Shown piece by piece: positions 58,400 through 58,798 of a DNA stretch of 58,798 bases. The stretch is from Phocaeicola coprocola DSM 17136 (GTDB lineage Bacteria > Bacteroidota > Bacteroidia > Bacteroidales > Bacteroidaceae). The stretch is taken from contig NZ_DS981478.1 in the NCBI RefSeq assembly GCF_000154845.1, positions 1 through 58,798 on the forward strand, read 5' to 3'. The notes under the pieces are model-generated. The model did no database searches. It was given only the letters and a program-made list of their open reading frames with translations, and was not told the DNA's origin. Made by a program: the position numbers and the translations under genes. Each line of letters opens with the position of its first letter. Positions within the stretch are counted from its first letter, which is position 1.

Positions 58400-58798
58400 A
58401 TGACTAAAGAATCACTTCTTATGCAATACCAATCCGAGTGCAGAAACGCTCTCGAATCAGTTGTAAATATAAGCAAATCTTTTCAGAAAGTATTCATGGA
58501 TGCAATGAAATTGTTCATGGCTATACCTAACCGCGTCAATTTCCTTCAAATGGGACGATATGGATGTTTCTCGGAACAGACATACCGGAACAATTTTGAG
58601 AATGATGACTTTGACTGGTTTTCCTTCAATGAAGCCATCATCAGGGAACACCTTAAAGGTGGTCGCAAGGCGATAGCCGTTGATCCGTCTTTCATTCCAA
58701 AATCAGGCAGCAAAACGCCGTGGATTGGCTATTTCTGGTCCGGTTGTGCCGGTGAATACAAACGTGGACTGGAAATAACCGGTATTGGAGTTATAGAC
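58400..58798 (+). CDS. Transposase, IS4-like, 5' part only
   Basis: The frame starts MTKESLLMQYQSECRNALESVV and stays open for 133 codons to the window edge. AIAVDPSFIPKSGSKTPWIGYFWSG near residues 93-117 carries the first aspartate of a DDE transposase. The family looks IS4-like but I am not certain. The terminal inverted repeat could not be identified in the 200 bp before the start. The gene is cut by the window, so completeness is unknown. Confidence 0.7.
   Translation, partial: MTKESLLMQYQSECRNALESVVNISKSFQKVFMDAMKLFMAIPNRVNFLQMGRYGCFSEQTYRNNFENDDFDWFSFNEAIIREHLKGGRKAIAVDPSFIPKSGSKTPWIGYFWSGCAGEYKRGLEITGIGVID

Overview
The window looks like a Bacteroides / Phocaeicola-type (Bacteroidales) genome. 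It shows the complete Bacteroides conjugative-transposon transfer operon (TraA to TraQ families), a SusC/SusD polysaccharide utilisation locus (PUL), and promoters with the Bacteroides -7 motif TAnnTTTG. Base composition marks three blocks: an AT-rich left block (1-9.4 kb), a GC-rich conjugative core (about 10.7-42 kb), and an AT-rich chromosomal-looking PUL (42.3-58.2 kb). A partial insertion sequence closes the right edge.

Left block (1-9,394). Fourteen small genes all point right and are separated by 14 short repeats of about 50 bp. Several products belong to families known as immunity proteins of contact-dependent toxins: SMI1/KNR4 (SUKH), ankyrin repeat, Imm22-like and DUF4265. No toxin gene is present. 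Each repeat starts TAACAARCRG, ends near ACATTA, and encloses an imperfect hairpin. In one class of repeat a single base bulges from the left arm at a fixed place, the layout of an integron attC site. I read this as an integron-like cassette array of immunity genes, probably of the recombinase-associated acquired interbacterial defence (rAID) type reported from gut Bacteroidales. Its recombinase should lie left of the window.

Conjugative core (about 9.4-42.3 kb). Leftward genes mobA, mobB and the coupling-protein gene mobC/traG are followed by three small membrane proteins, the first resembling Imm17. mobC is split by a 2,466-bp group II intron (12,811-15,276) whose reverse transcriptase is intact. 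If the intron splices, exons ending at 15,277 and starting at 12,810 restore a 669-residue protein. A 700-bp region between mobA and traA holds a long inverted repeat, an 18-bp palindrome and three tandem 24-bp iterons; it is the best oriT candidate. The rightward operon traA-traO and traQ (no traP) ends at a terminator, followed by a long DUF4116-repeat protein. A leftward accessory operon (37.9-33.5 kb, PcfK/PcfJ-like and small proteins) carries near-identical GC-rich hairpins 15-17 nt before four start codons. Two helix-turn-helix genes, a RhuM-like gene and two tandem tyrosine recombinases complete the element, which probably ends between 42,046 and 42,421.

PUL (42.4-58.2 kb). An AraC-type regulator is followed by two GH5 enzymes, SusC, SusD, a surface lipoprotein, a DUF6057-like membrane protein, a PD40/TolB-like lipoprotein with a CxxCH motif, a leftward chorismatase-like gene and a GH26 mannanase. 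The enzymes point to beta-mannan or a related beta-glycan. Five promoters share a 14-bp element (GWTAARATWRTATY) exactly 22 bp upstream of the -7 box, which defines a regulon. No rRNA, tRNA or CRISPR was recognised.
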